DNA of 64,000 nt from positions 7,068,001-7,132,000 of the forward strand of contig NC_053197.1 in assembly GCF_905163445.1 (NCBI RefSeq). Direction: 5' to 3'. This DNA comes from Pararge aegeria (taxonomy: Eukaryota; Arthropoda; Insecta; Lepidoptera; Nymphalidae). The notes beneath the pieces were generated by a model. That model saw nothing but the letters and a program-made list of their open reading frames with translations, did not search any database and was not told the DNA's origin. Positions 10,493-22,063 of this stretch are shown piece after piece. Within the stretch, counting starts at the first letter, position 1. The number at the start of each line of letters is the position of its first letter. The translations under genes were made by a program, and so were the position numbers.

Positions 10493-11749
10493 AGATACTT
10501 AGTATACGATTACGTAGAGCAAATGTATGTTTACTTTATTACGTACCTACATACTGGTTATTTCTTCTATTCTTGCAATCCATAAGCCCTACTGTTTATT
10601 ATAGTTCTACCGTAAGGAAAATATTTGTTCCCATCCACCTCCTATCTTGATTATTCTTCATCACTTTAATATGAATTAAGATTTAAAAAAAAATCTTTGT
10701 ACTATTCACAATACTGTGTTCTTTATTTTGTCATATGCTTTTGGAGATAGTGAATTGACGGATTCTAAAAATACTTGTTCCCTACCCAACGCCAACGTCT
10801 TCTGTGACGGAAGTGGCATCATTCAGGATGGTTTTGCGGGAAATTGGAAAGCCTGTTTCATGCTTTCGAGTGCGCTCATATCAAAGGGAAGGAAATTAAG
10901 CTCTAATTATAGTGCCTATAAATTGATAGATACTATTAATGATAGCAGAATTTATATATTGCAACACTGCTACTAAAATTGTCTTCACATTATTGAATAT
11001 ATTTGAGAGTTATCAAGGTCATTAAACACCAGAATTTTGTGCCTGCACCGTTTCTTTTCATGATTAATATTCTTAACACAGTATATACAAGTCGCTCCCG
11101 CTGTTTGTACGCTTCGATCTTCGCAATGAATTTTAATGCAGATTTCAGGAATACATAGAGTAATTCAATGGGACGGTTTGTGTGTAATAAACATGCATAT
11201 TATAATAAGAAAAGCAAAGGAAATCAAAGATTTGTAAAATCGTAACAAACATATTTTTTGCGCTTACATTGCAAACGCTGGCTAACTTTAAAACATGCAC
11301 TACGGAGTTGTATTATTAATCACTCCTATCAAACTGGTTCACATTAGTATGTACATTGCATACGTGCGAAGTCGTAGCGAGTCGCTTGTTTCCATATAAA
11401 TAGAAAGTCAGAAAAAATTATAAGTCGATTTATTCCTGAAAATCGTTGTCGGGGGATCAAACTTTATGATATACTCGTAAATATTATCTAAACCTCAGCC
11501 CCAGTTTTAACGAAGCGATTAATTGAAAAATGATAACGTGTATTTTTTTTGCTAAAAAGCTAAGCAAAAAGTCGTGAACAAAACCTTTTTTAAGGTTAAT
11601 TAAAAACAAGATATTATTAAAAATAATGCTTCTAACCACATTTTCGGAATTCTTGTACATAATATTATAAAAGGGGTTTTTTTATTGTTTGTTGTTGCAG
11701 GTTGTTGTAAATTGGTTTAAGTAATTTATTGATTTTGTCATTGTTTCAG
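10493..11749. other. no gene assigned; AT-rich
   Basis: An 86-codon open frame at 10,716-10,976 has a mixed amino-acid composition but no domain I recognise, and no strong acceptor in front of it. T-rich tracts at 11,676-11,749 look like the polypyrimidine run before the possible exon that follows. Confidence 0.4.
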
Positions 11750-11806
11750 ATGCTACTTGAGACAATATCCTCGGACGGAGAAACAGTGATATTATTTATT
11801 AAAAAT
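11750..11806 (+). CDS. possible 57-nt exon (low confidence)
   Basis: A T-rich stretch ending 'ttgtttcag' precedes 57 nt, then the donor GTAAGTATTG follows directly. Only one of the three frames is open. It begins with ATG and reads 19 codons, MLLETISSDGETVILFIKN, so it would be a phase 0-0 cassette or a start-codon exon on the + strand. No domain is recognisable in so short a peptide, and no partner exon is identified within several kb. It could equally be a chance match of splice signals in AT-rich DNA. Confidence 0.3.
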
Positions 11807-12425
11807 GTAAGTATTGTTATATGTCTGATATCAACTTTCTATCAACTTAATATTTATTTTGTTTTATGACTAGTAAAGTAATAAATGTTCTGCTAAATGA
11901 TAAAGATCAATGCTCCACTATTTCAAAAGTATGAACTGTTCTAATGTGGCATAAGAACAGTTTTGTACCATAATGTCAGTTTATGTGAGCTTTTTAGAGC
12001 ATAAAGAATTGACTACAGAATACAATAGGCTTGCAGTCTCGCGTTTTATAGTGATCTAAGGGTGATGATCTTTGTTTTTTTTATAGTGATAAATGTTGAG
12101 TAAGAAATCTATGTTAACATTTTTAACGTGAACCTTTATAGGTATGTGTTGCATTGCTATATTGATGTTTTTTAATGTATCTAATTCGGAATTAAAACAA
12201 ATTACACTCACACACAAACACAATATTTATTTATTGCTACTGCAACGTCCTCTCACATTCTTTAGGGGTTCTCAGGTAGAAAAAGACGGTTTCAGTGGTC
12301 AGTGTATCATATCACTTTTTTAATTTTATAAGGAGTATAATGTCGACGCGTAAGTTCATTGAAGGATTAGTATTTTAATTCTATGTTATTTTTTTATTAA
12401 TATATTTCATTAAATGAGTTTTCAT

Positions 12426-12681
12426 ATAATAATAATAAAAATAACAATAATATAAATATACTACGACAACACACACATCGCCCCCTTGGTCCCAATGTAA
12501 GCGTCACTTGTGTTATGTATACTAAGATGACTGTTGAATATTTTTTTATGAAAAATATGCATAAATACTTATAATATACAGATAAATACCCAACAAACAA
12601 CAGATATATACTGAAAAACATTCGAACCGACAGCCCTGGAGTCAGAAAGCAGGGAAGCAGCCCACTGCGCCATTAGGCCCT
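12426..12681 (-). repeat. SINE family A, near full-length
   Basis: The complement carries a tRNA-like head (ggcgcagtgggctgct at 12,657-12,672), a degraded B-box region, then 'ctgaaaaac'-type spacer, the 'aagtg(a)cgcttacattggg' segment and an (AAT)n-like tail at 12,426-12,455. Confidence 0.85.
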
Positions 12682-13555
12682 CTAACTATTTACTCGTAGA
12701 AATACAGCCTCCGGGCTCGTAGGCTGGTAAATTATCAATTGTGCGTACGGGTCTAAGGGACCAGCATAGGTATCCTAATACTTTTTTATCCTGGGCTAAA
12801 AGTTGAGCATATTTAGACCAGGATTATTACTCTAGCTATAAAAATAGATTATTTTTCAGTAGAACTACAAAGAACCTAACCTTAATGTAGCCTAAAACCT
12901 TAACCTGTTAGCCCTAGAAAGAAATTTGATCCGTTATACTCTAGATTTCTAATTATCGCAACAAACTCATGAAGTCGTTAAGAAAATGTTTCAGGGATAA
13001 AATAAACAAAGTCTACGTAATTTAAAGCGCCATCTGATTAATTGAGTCGTCTTTTTAATTGAAGAATCCCCTTTACTTTGCATTTTACTCTTTACTTTGG
13101 GATAAATGGGTGTAACCAAGTCTTTAACGAGTTGTTTCCAGTGTAACGATACTAAGTATATTTTTAATATGAGCTAGATATAATTTAGATACATTAAGGG
13201 TGATTTTGCAAGTTAGTAAGACATTCATTTAACATGTGACTACTACTGTTATATCTAAGACATACTTAAGTTAATGGCATTATAACTTGCTGAAATATTG
13301 AGATAGAATAATAAACAGACGCTAGTCAAACACTTCGACAAGATGTTAAGTCAAATAAATTATAATTAATCTAGTTTGTTTATTAACAGGTATGCTAATA
13401 ATATAGGCCATAGGGCATGCAATATAATTGTACTGTTTTAATTTACTGTATTATTGGTTACGGTTAGTAAACATTGTTAACTGCAAGTCTATATTGACCA
13501 ATTTATGTCTATAATTGGTACATACATCTCTAAATGTTACTGTGCGTTCTTTGAT
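12682..13555. other. no gene seen
   Basis: AT-rich DNA with no repeat or exon that I recognise. Confidence 0.4.
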
Positions 13556-13786
13556 ACATTCCCTCAGTCGCCGCATTCGACTCGAAGTCGCAACGCTCTA
13601 CACTCTACGCTACGTCCTCTTCGCTACTACTCGTAGTAGCGTAGAGGACGTAGCGTAGAGGACACATGCTAGTAGCATCTGCTGCGATCACCAACCCGTC
13701 TGCCAGCAGCGTGGTGATTATTGGTAAACCCTCTCGTTCGGAGAGATTTGTAATCTAGCAGTGGACTGTATTAGGCGATTGATTGG
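13556..13786 (+). repeat. SINE-like family D copy
   Basis: Contains 'ctgcgatcaccaacccgtct', 'cagcgtggtgattattgg', 'ttcggagag' and 'agcagtggactgtattaggc', matching 47,223-47,452 (+) and 15,512-15,668 (-). The segment between 'ccctcagtcgcc' and 'tctgctgcgatc' is replaced by a foldback (13,603-13,660) absent from the other copies. Confidence 0.7.
13603..13660. repeat. 27-bp inverted repeat with a 4-nt loop
   Basis: Arms 13,603-13,629 and 13,634-13,660 are reverse complements with one mismatch; the loop is ctcg. The arms include 'ctacgctacgtcctct'. It lies inside a family D repeat. Its low-complexity 'gtag/ctac' content suggests a local replication event rather than a functional hairpin. Confidence 0.85.
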
Positions 13787-14237
13787 TAGATAGTCTGCTA
13801 ATACTGCGTTTTCTTTTGCGAAGTCACCGCGGCACAAATAGAGGACTAAAACAAAAAAAATACTTTGGAATGGCTTTTAACGTTTTTATTCATTACTCGC
13901 ATTTAAAATCTGATATCGTTCATTTCCGAGTAAATAAAACAACTCAATTTAATATATTTGCCGGGACTTCGTTATGAAGCGTATTGCATGTAAAGTTAGA
14001 CTACTAGTTAATTTAAACTATTAGCTACATTCAATTTCTCATTTCCCTTTGAGCGGCTTATTCTGCGCTCGGATTCTGACATACGATGTAATCTAAACGC
14101 AGCAATGTTATTCACGTTGTTTGTTTTTATGTTTTGAATACAGTTTCTTAACTCATTTGATAGTGATAAATGGAGTCACATCCCAGCTGGGTAGGCTAAA
14201 CAATTTTAACCATATATACTCAAACTCCTACATAAAA

Positions 14238-14526
14238 GTGGTGATAGCCTTGTGGTTAGAACGTCTTACTTTCTGAGGAATCGAGTTCGATCCCCGGCAT
14301 GCACCTCTAACCTTTCGAATAAAATATTTAAAAACGTAATTATAAAAATAGTAACAAAATTAACTTCTTCCCGATTTAAATGAAAACGTGAGCATACCTT
14401 AATGTCCTCACAGGCGTATCAAGTCGGTCTAATCCGCATTTGATCAGCGTGTTGGACTAAGGTCTAGATCATTCTCATTCTGACAGGAGATCCGTGCCCT
14501 TGGTACCGCTGGAAGAATAATGACGA
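14238..14526 (+). repeat. SINE family B, full-length
   Basis: The tRNA-like head 'gtggtgatagccttgtggtt' (A box) is followed by GAGTTCGATCCCC (B box) at about 14,283-14,295. Next come the body and the 'gacaggagatccgtgccctt' and 'aagaataatgac' end. Confidence 0.8.
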
Positions 14527-14583
14527 ATTAATTATAAAAATTGCAACAAAATTCACGTCTTTCCAAATTTGTACGAAGCGAAA

Positions 14584-14655
14584 GTGGTGATAGCTCAGTG
14601 GGTAGGAGCTCGACTTTAATTTCGGAAGGCTGAGATATCAAACTGAAAAGTTAGA
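14584..14655 (+). repeat. SINE family B, tRNA-like head only
   Basis: 'gtggtgatagctcagtgggt' followed by aggagctcgac is a tRNA-like A-box half. The B-box region ('ctgagatatcaaactg') is degraded and the body is missing. Too degenerate to be a functional tRNA. Confidence 0.65.
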
Positions 14656-14727
14656 TATTTCTCTCTTATATTATATATTCTATAATATCTTCTCCGTATA
14701 CACGGTATGAGAGAAGCGTCAGGTGAT

Positions 14728-14870
14728 GTAAAATGGAAAACGGTAGGCTTTTTGTAACTCGTACAATACCTTCCCTTAGTTTTTTATATCGCTGACTAGA
14801 GATTTTTTCTATTTTATATCATCTGCCCGCTCAGTGCATACCCTGTGCATATCCTGTATGCACGCCATTG
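14728..14870. mobile_element. degraded relative of the 6.46-kb MITE
   Basis: Shares 'ggtaggctttttgtaactc', 'gagattttttctattttata' and the right end 'cagtgcataccctgtgcata' with 6,460-6,634. The left terminal repeat is missing. Confidence 0.65.
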
Positions 14871-15511
14871 CACAATGCCAAGAATCGAACTTGGTCCCCC
14901 CATTCACCCCCAAAGTGAGGCAGAAGTATTAACAAGAATAGGAAACCTCTGGACACATACAATTTTACGTACAATGTGACTATTTTATAATATTCAGAAT
15001 GCTGGAATTTAATTAAGTTCACAATATTATCGCATTTTTGTTTCCAGCTCCAGTGAAGTGAATGCTCAATAAGATGAAATGAAATATCGAAGCTGAAAAG
15101 CATTCAGGTGTTATTTATTGCTTTACATTCGATATTTGCAATATAATATTATTGAAATTGCTTAATATACCTACTCGGTAATAAACTATTGTAGGTATAT
15201 GGCAATGACATACGAGGTATTTTATTCGATTTTTATTACACATTTTGCGCACGTCTATGTTCGGTTTATTTTCGAAATAAAAGAAGCTTATATAATTTTT
15301 CGGCTCTTTCCCTTTCTTCGCAAAAAAAATCATCTTCCTTGCTCCATTACTGCGTGGCAGGAGGGCAAACCAAAGTGCAGACAAGCGAAAGGGTATTAAA
15401 ATCCTGACCCACATCTTAAAGATAATTTACTCGTATCAGTAATGGCACAGGCTGTGTTACACATTTTAATATCCTAATCCTACTTAAGCATGCAGTCGAA
15501 ACTTATTCAAA

Positions 15512-15668
15512 TAATCACCACGCTGGGCAGACGGATTAGATTAGAGCAAAAGATGGTAGTAGTACCACATAGATGGTGGTAGTTATATATACCCTCAGTC
15601 GCCTCGAAAAACACTCGGAGGTGGAGGGGTGACAACTGTATTTTGATCTGCCGTTACCACACGGCAAC
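15512..15668 (-). repeat. SINE-like family D, minus-strand copy
   Basis: The complement reads 'aaaatacagttgtcacccct', 'cgaggcgactgagggtatat' and 'ccgtctgcccagcgtggtga', in the order seen at 47,223-47,400. The 3' third is missing. Confidence 0.65.
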
Positions 15669-15707
15669 GGTACGGTACGTAATTATATCATGACAAATAA
15701 ATAAAAG

Positions 15708-15978
15708 TAGTTTATGCATCTAGCAGTTTCATTTTTGTCCCTTCTGAAGTAGAGACTTTAGGAACGTGGGGTCCAGAGGCCCGAGCTCTTTTTAAAGAAT
15801 TATCGAAAACGGTTATCGAGTCTACCGGTGATCCTAGAGCAGGCAGCAACCTTAGCCAACGAATTAGTTTGGCCATCCAAAGGGGCAATGCTGCCAGCAT
15901 CTTAGGAACTGTGCCTCGCTGCGGTGGTTTCGAAGACGCTTTAGAATTTATTTAGTTGTACATAGTTTATGCATCTAG
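15708..15978 (+). mobile_element. 5'-truncated LINE copy with 16-bp target-site duplication
   Basis: Direct repeats TAGTTTATGCATCTAG at 15,708-15,723 and 15,963-15,978 bracket the insert. Between them the + strand encodes the end of a retroelement Pol: FVPSEVETLGTWG..., then ...LSQRISLAIQRGN and AASILGT, with a stop at about 15,950. This '(V)ETxGxWG...QRxSxAIQRGNAAS' signature is typical of the C-terminus of some non-LTR reverse transcriptases. No catalytic domain remains. An exact 16-bp duplication is a clean mark of target-primed reverse transcription and suggests a fairly young insertion. Confidence 0.75.
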
Positions 15979-17045
15979 TATGATTACATCGCATTTTACA
16001 GTCGAGGCGGTACTAGGCTCATGAGCTAAAAAAGCCGATCGTGTAACAAGTAATAAGTAATGTACCGTACGTGTTCCAACGATTACACTAGCCAGTAAAA
16101 AAAACAGCAGGAAAAAAACAGGATAAAAGTTAAATACGTTCTCAGAAAATAACGGACCTTGTTTTTCCACTGTATGAAAGTTTCGTAGGCTGTTCTCTAG
16201 ATTTTGGTTGAAACAGGTCGGGACAGTCACTCGCGATTCGTGCCTCAATTATTATTTCCGGCAGAGTAAAACCTATTGCTCGACTTTGCTATTTAAAGTG
16301 GACTTTTTAAGTTATTAATAAAAGAAACCCAATAAAAAAGATATCTTACAACGTTAAATCGTTTTCGTATCTCTAATTCCAACATAGCACATTATGAACT
16401 CAAACATCAATGTATCTTAACTGAACTTATAGCATACTTTTAATTAACTCCAAGAGATAACTACTTCAATCTCCCTTGGGCCTTGGCACTTCTGTAATAA
16501 TATATCAAAAAGCGAAAATATTAACAAAGTGTACAGCGAGCATCGTTCGCTACATACAGCTAATAGCCTATACTAATAATATAATAATAGGAATATTTTC
16601 GTATTTAAAACATGTTAAAAACTTAACTAGTTGTGAACATAACTAGTGATAAAATTAAACGTTCTTTTCTCATAACTGAGAAGGTAAAAATATTTGTCAC
16701 ACTGAGAAGTCCAATGAAGGCAAATGCCTTATTTATAAGTTTTATTTTACATTAAAATTTTCACCAACTTCTGGTTAGGTAATATGAACTTGTTGGACAA
16801 CTCTTATACTTAGTCACTTTCTGAAGTAAAATAGTAGTTAAACACAAAGTTACCGTGGACTCTTCAATTAGAGGGACGTCTTAATTAATCAGATGGGGCT
16901 TTAAATTACCTATTTTTGTTTACTTTGTAACTTTATCGGTTTCATAAGTTGTGATGGGTGAAATATATATATCCTTCTTTTGTATCCACATTTTAGAAAG
17001 TAGAAGTTACCTAATTATTTAATTTTGTTAGTTTATTAGATTTTG
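15979..17045. other. no gene seen
   Basis: AT-rich DNA. A 93-codon minus-strand open frame at 15,967-16,248 has no recognisable domain. Confidence 0.4.
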
Positions 17046-17183
17046 TTAACGGCCCACTACAGGGCACGGGTCCCACAGTTAGAAGGGATTAGGTCGTAGT
17101 CACCACGCTGGCCCAGTGCGGTTTGGTGGACTTCACACTCCTTTGAGAACATTATGGAGATGGATGGAGACAAGGCATGCAGT
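17046..17183 (-). repeat. SINE family B, minus-strand body
   Basis: 'ggcccactacagggcacggg', 'tcaccacgctggcccagtgc' and 'gaacattatggaga' are the reverse complement of the family B body. The tRNA-like head is missing. Confidence 0.75.
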
Positions 17184-17221
17184 TTTTCTCAGAATGCATT
17201 CAGTCACTGTACTATGCTACT

Positions 17222-17490
17222 ATCCTTTAATATTATAAATGTGAATGTAAGTTTGTTTATACGCTTACGCGAAAACTCCTTAACCATTCATCATAAAAAT
17301 TTGTTCACGTATTCTTAGAGGTATCAGAAGTAACATAGGATACTTTTTAAAATATATATTTTTTACGAAAGATAGAAAAATGTTTGTCAAAAATCTCATG
17401 TATGACTGCGTACTGCTATATAGTCTACACCTATGTAGCAGTAAGCTGCGTCCCGAAATTTACGCGGGCGAAGCCGCCGGGCATATCTAG
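17222..17490 (+). mobile_element. non-autonomous Helitron (Lep1-like)
   Basis: Starts near 'taatattataaatgtgaa' and ends with a GC-rich potential hairpin 'gcgggcgaagccgccgggc' followed by CTAG (17,487-17,490), the usual CTRR end of Helitrons. No Rep/helicase coding is present. It is followed without a gap by a second copy. Confidence 0.7.
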
Positions 17491-17662
17491 TAATATTATA
17501 AATGTGAAAGTGTGGATGTTTGTCACTCAATCATGCAAAAACTACTAAACGCATTTGGATGAAATTTGGCATGCATAGCCTACATATTCCTTAACTGATT
17601 ACCGAGGAAAAATTAAAAAATTGTTTACGAGCTGTGTGATCGAAGCCGCGGGTAAAAGATAG
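17491..17662 (+). mobile_element. second Lep1-like Helitron, tandem to the first
   Basis: Begins 'taatattataaatgtgaaag' directly after the CTAG of the preceding copy. It carries 'aactactaaacgcatttgga', 'tgaaatttggcatgca' and 'gaagccgcgggtaaaagata', and ends ATAG instead of CTAG. Non-coding. Confidence 0.7.
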
Positions 17663-18142
17663 TTATATCATAAAAGTTAAAAACGTGACAGTTAAATACT
17701 TTAATATACAGACATACTTTGTATCCTTGCAATACGTGCATCAAGATCGGTGCACATATTGAGCTGAACATATATTAGATTGTACATTTATAATTTTTGT
17801 TACGTAGGTAAGAATCTCACTTGGTCAGTTTTTCTTATAACCGCATGGCTTTACACGTCACTTACGGCATAGTACTTCTTATGAATATATTTATTGACTT
17901 TTCACAACGCTTCTTAACGACTTTGTGAATTTAGACGGACTAATAAAAAACTCATGTAAATTTTCAGTAAGTTACGAAACTTTGGAGCTATGTTGAGATG
18001 ATGCGTATTTTATCCTATAAGAGCGTGTTTCGAAAAGTTTTTTGAAGTACCTTTCCTCCTTTATGATTGTACAACGCGTCACAGAAAAAAAATCCCTTAA
18101 TTAACGCCTTACTCCTCGACTGTCTGTTATCCTAGTACTATC

Positions 18143-18443
18143 CTGCGATGATAGCCTAGTGGGTAGGAATTTGACTTTACTTTTAGGGGGCCAAGTTCAA
18201 ACCCCAGTAAGCGCCTCTAACTTTTCTAAGTAATGTGCGTTTAAAGCAATTAAAAATCGATAGCTCGGTGAAGGAATATTTTCCTTATGAGGAAACGTGA
18301 GGAAACCTGCATGCGTGAGTTGTCCTTAATATTCTAAAACGTGTGTGGTATCCACCAATCAGCCTTAACCCCCTTATCATGGTGGAAGGAGAACCGTGCC
18401 CTGTATGGCTGGTTGGATTGACGATAATAATGATAATGATCCT
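18143..18443 (+). repeat. SINE family B, full-length
   Basis: The tRNA-like head runs 'gcgatgatagcctagtgggt' ... AAGTTCAAACCCC (B box near 18,186). The body follows ('gaggaaacctgcatgcgtga', 'tccaccaatcagcc', 'gaaccgtgccctgtatggct') with an 'aataatgataatgat' tail. The head is not an intact tRNA gene: no acceptor-stem pairing can be drawn. Confidence 0.85.
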
Positions 18444-18448
18444 ACTTT

Positions 18449-18520
18449 CTACTAATATTATAAACGTGAAATGTTTTGAGGATGGATGGATCTTTCTTAT
18501 TCTTTCACGCAAAAAATACT
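18449..18520 (+). mobile_element. Helitron 5' end fragment
   Basis: 'ctactaatattataaacgtg' followed by 'ttctttcacgcaaaaaatac' matches the 5' part of the Lep1-like copies at 17.2-17.7 kb. No 3' hairpin or CTAG follows. Confidence 0.45.
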
Positions 18521-19580
18521 AGATGGGAGACAACTATACAGTCATAAAGATTATAAATCGGAACAACACATAAGATATAATTTATAAATATATTTTGATA
18601 TCAGCCAAAATATAATAAAAAGTGTCGGAAGTAAGTCGGAAAAAATTCTGCCCTCTGGGACCAATCGTGGCGTGAGCTGCATAAACAATTACCGTTAGGC
18701 AATAATGCATGCTGGGATTGTTCTTTTTAATAGTTCTACAAAAAAAACTTAGTCTTACGGGAAATCAGAAATTCTACGCAGACATCCGTAAGTATAATAA
18801 TTGAAGTAGTGGTAGAGCTTTCTGTAACAGAGCTCGTCCGGGGAAGTACTATCGCCATGCTTTTTTCTGCCTTGTTCTGCATTGTTGTAATGCTGTGATC
18901 GAGACTGTAGGGCGTTGTTACCGGTGTAATAACAGGCACATGAGTAGCGAAGGTCTTAAATTGATGGGAACAGGGCAGTATGTTGTAGGACTTGCATGCC
19001 CTGTAAAGTGTGGCTCTGTTTATAACCGCAAGTTTTCCACTAAGGTGGGCCATCAATCATAACTATAAAAAAATATTGTGCAACTTCTGGAACCAAGAGG
19101 CTTCTGTGGTGTCTCCAGTTACCTCCAAAAGGCGTATAAATAAATGTTACTATGAAAAGCCGGCTTAACCTCTGATGCTGTTCATGGATGTAAAAGTGAC
19201 CTGCTCGTTTGCTCGTGTATCTATACTTATCAATAAAGCTGGGTTTTTGAAGTTATACTTCTTTTGGCGCGATGAAGAAAAATGATGAGTAGTAACAGTA
19301 CAAACAGAGTGAATAAATAAATATTATTACGTTAATAAAACCTTTTTTATTTAAATAAAATCTTTTTGATTAATTTTAATATTTATCGTTAATCACTACT
19401 GCATTTTAGTTTTTTTTTTCCATACGCCAAAGGAGTATAACTTCCAAGGCGTGTACATAAGTACACACACTCTTTTTTTATTTGTTTGCATGAACGTGCT
19501 TATCTCTAGAGCTGTTTGTCAGATTTGATTCTTAGGGTTTACATCCTAAGGATCTAAGCATAAAGAGTCAGTAGAAGAGT
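18521..19580. other. no gene seen
   Basis: A 106-codon minus-strand open frame at 18,736-19,056 has a Thr/Ser-rich translation without a recognisable domain. It lacks a splice context that I would trust. Confidence 0.4.
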
Positions 19581-19804
19581 TTTGTCTGGTGGGAGGCTTT
19601 GGCCGTGGCTAGTTACCACCCTACCGACAAAGACGTGCCGCGAAGCGATTTAGTATTCCGGTGCGATGTCGCGTAGAAACCTACTAGAGGAATGACTACC
19701 ATACTCTCTAACAGGTTAGCCCGCTGCCATCTTTGACTGCATCATCACTTACCACCAGGTGAGATTGCAATAAAGGTTTAACTTGTAGTGGAATAAAAAA
19801 AAAA
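19581..19804 (+). repeat. SINE family C, 5'-truncated
   Basis: Starts at 'ttgtctggtgggaggctttg' and runs through 'accctaccgacaaagacgtg' and 'ccaccaggtgagattgcaat' to an A run after 'agtggaataaa'. The tRNA-like head is missing. Confidence 0.8.
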
Positions 19805-20436
19805 GTAAGAACACGCGATGGAAGTAGAAGAAGTCGGAGATGGCATTTTATTCCGATCTTAGCATGAGATCAGGTTCTGAAGCAAATATATTGAAATAGC
19901 AAGAAATAAAACAGGAAATGAAACGAATCAAAAATTTTTAAGCAACTGCCGCTACATACAATCATTTACAAAACCAGTTTGTACCGAATTCCCACACATG
20001 CGATCGTATTTTCTTGCTTCCTCGTTGGTCTAGTCCTTTGGTTCAATCATATTTATTCAAGCAGTAATATTACGTTGCCGTGCATCACAACTTGTGTAAT
20101 TACTTTCAAAACATATATATATTGAATGTCAAAGTTGAGTACACGTACCGTATAGTTCAAAGGGATTGACAAATTGAATTCAGTACTGCAACAGAATGTA
20201 ATAACCATAAATTTACAAGCAATATTCTATCAATATTTGCTTGGAATATTATAAATACCGTTAATGTTCGCTTAATTTTATATCGTACCCAAAAGTTTCC
20301 CTATTAATTTTGCTCTTCAAATTAATATATGTTTTAAATTCTGGCAACATCGTTCGTTAATCCATCAACCTTATACAAAGGTCAAAGTATATACAGAGGC
20401 TTAAAATTAGCACATAACTTTATTAATATATAAAAA

Positions 20437-20970
20437 ATAGCTGTTGCCCGCGATAGTTTTCTTCCGCGTTTGTTTTTGTTTTTGAAAGCATATTTTTAGG
20501 TTGTGTATTTTTCTAAAAAGTTAGTTTTCAAAACTATCTTTTTCAAATATGTGTATTTCCAAACATAACTGTTTCGTTTAGGTGAAGCTATTTGTTTCTA
20601 CCTGCGAATTAAATTTTGTAACGCAGAAGCCGGTATTAATAAGCGACTTAATAGAAAGATCGCAGATTTCTTTGAAGGTAATAATGAGTATTTTAATCAT
20701 GTACAATACAAAATTTGTATGTATCATCTCATATGTTTTCTCAGCGCACGCCAAGTAATTAATTTTATGGGAAAAAAAATTCTACTTTTGGTTACATTAT
20801 TGCAATTTTCTTAAGGATCTCCACTTTATTTTCAATAAATTATATCATATTTATTTAAATAAATGATACTTCGTGGTAGCTTTATTTTTGCATAAAAAAC
20901 GCTAACTCGGTCATTTACTTTCGGAGCCAAAAACAAACAAAAAAAAACTTTGCTCTTTATAATATTAGTA
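20437..20970 (-). mobile_element. Helitron-like element, minus strand
   Basis: Read on the minus strand, it starts 'tactaatattataaagagca' (20,970 downward) and ends 'ctatcgcgggcaacagctat' at 20,437. This gives the 5' and 3' ends of a Lep1-like Helitron, with CTAT replacing CTAG. The 530-bp interior is AT-rich and non-coding. Confidence 0.55.
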
Positions 20971-21329
20971 TAGATACATACGTATCGTCTATAACTAAAA
21001 AGAACTTGAAAAAATCGTAACGAGACATTTACTTATTTCGTTGAATATAAATTAAGCTAATTTAGGCTTTCTATCTCTTTGATCTCTCTGTGTGGGCCAG
21101 GAAGGATCATTAGCGTATTAATGAAGATATCGTCATCATCTCACTACCACGTACACTTTTTTATGTAATTAACTCACCAAAAGTGTCTGTCTTTGACTTG
21201 GAATGTCTCACTACTAAAAACAGGTCACCTTTCTCATAGGAGATAAAGTTTTAGGGAAAATATCAACAAAATGTTTATATTAGTAACGTTGCAAATATTG
21301 TCTATACATGTTATTTAGTAATTAATTCA

Positions 21330-21480
21330 AATTCAAATTTCATTTATTACAAGTAGGCCTAATTAATAAGTAACGACTTATGAAACGTCAAGTCTGTTTG
21401 TAGTGACTCTACCACCGGTTCGGAAGGCAGATTCCACTGAGAAGAGCCGGCAAGAAACTCAGCAGACTGTTTTCCAACAT
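21330..21480 (-). mobile_element. LINE 3' UTR fragment
   Basis: The complement of 'catttattacaagtaggcct' begins the family 3' end. 'aaacgtcaagtctgt' and 'ctaccaccggttcggaaggc' follow, matching 23,870-23,945 (+) and 9,600-9,720 (+). No coding part is recognised. Confidence 0.65.
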
Positions 21481-21777
21481 CATTTTAAAGTTTAACAATC
21501 TAAAATGATAGCAATCACCTCAAAATGTAAATTATTCATATATGCATAATTTAAAACGTCGTGCATGACGGCGCTGACATAACTTAATTAACTATTCCTT
21601 GCGCCAAAATTGTACAAAGCGTTTGACAGTGAAGGATAACACAAAGGAGACATAGGTAGGTACGTTGTTAAATTGAGACCGTTAAAATTCAAAAATACTT
21701 CGTATATTGATTTTATGACAAAATAAATAATCTACGAAAGAGAAGTGGAAATGCCGACTTTTCAGTTACCACTAATC

Positions 21778-22063
21778 TAAATAAATAATAAATAAATAAA
21801 TATATATATAAATATACTACGACACTACACACATCGCCACCTAGCCCCAAAGTAAGCGTAGCTTGTGTTATGGGTACTAAGATGACTGATGAATATTTTT
21901 TTTTATAAATTATATATACATAAATACTTAGAAAATATATATAAATACCCAGACACTGAAAAACACTTATTGCTCATCACACAAACATTTTCCAGTTCTG
22001 GGAATCGAACCCACGGCCTTGGACTCAGAAAGAAGGGTCGCTGCCCACTGCGCCAGTCGGCCG
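21778..22063 (-). repeat. SINE family A, best full-length copy
   Basis: On the minus strand: tRNA-like head 'cggccgactggcgcagtggg' (A box), GTGGGTTCGATTCCC (B box, about 22,000-22,014), spacer 'cagtgtctgggtatttat', then the conserved 'aagctacgcttactttgggg' segment and an (AAT)n tail. Used as the reference copy for family A in this window. Overlapping open frames here are shadows. Confidence 0.9.

Noticed and set aside
10716..10976. 86-codon open frame with mixed composition
   Set aside because: No acceptor of quality upstream, no motif, no similar frame nearby. Kept out for lack of support.
14239..14300. tRNA gene candidates at 14.24, 18.14, 33.83 and 62.76 kb
   Set aside because: They have A- and B-box-like sequence but no complete cloverleaf or acceptor pairing, and each continues into a shared SINE body.
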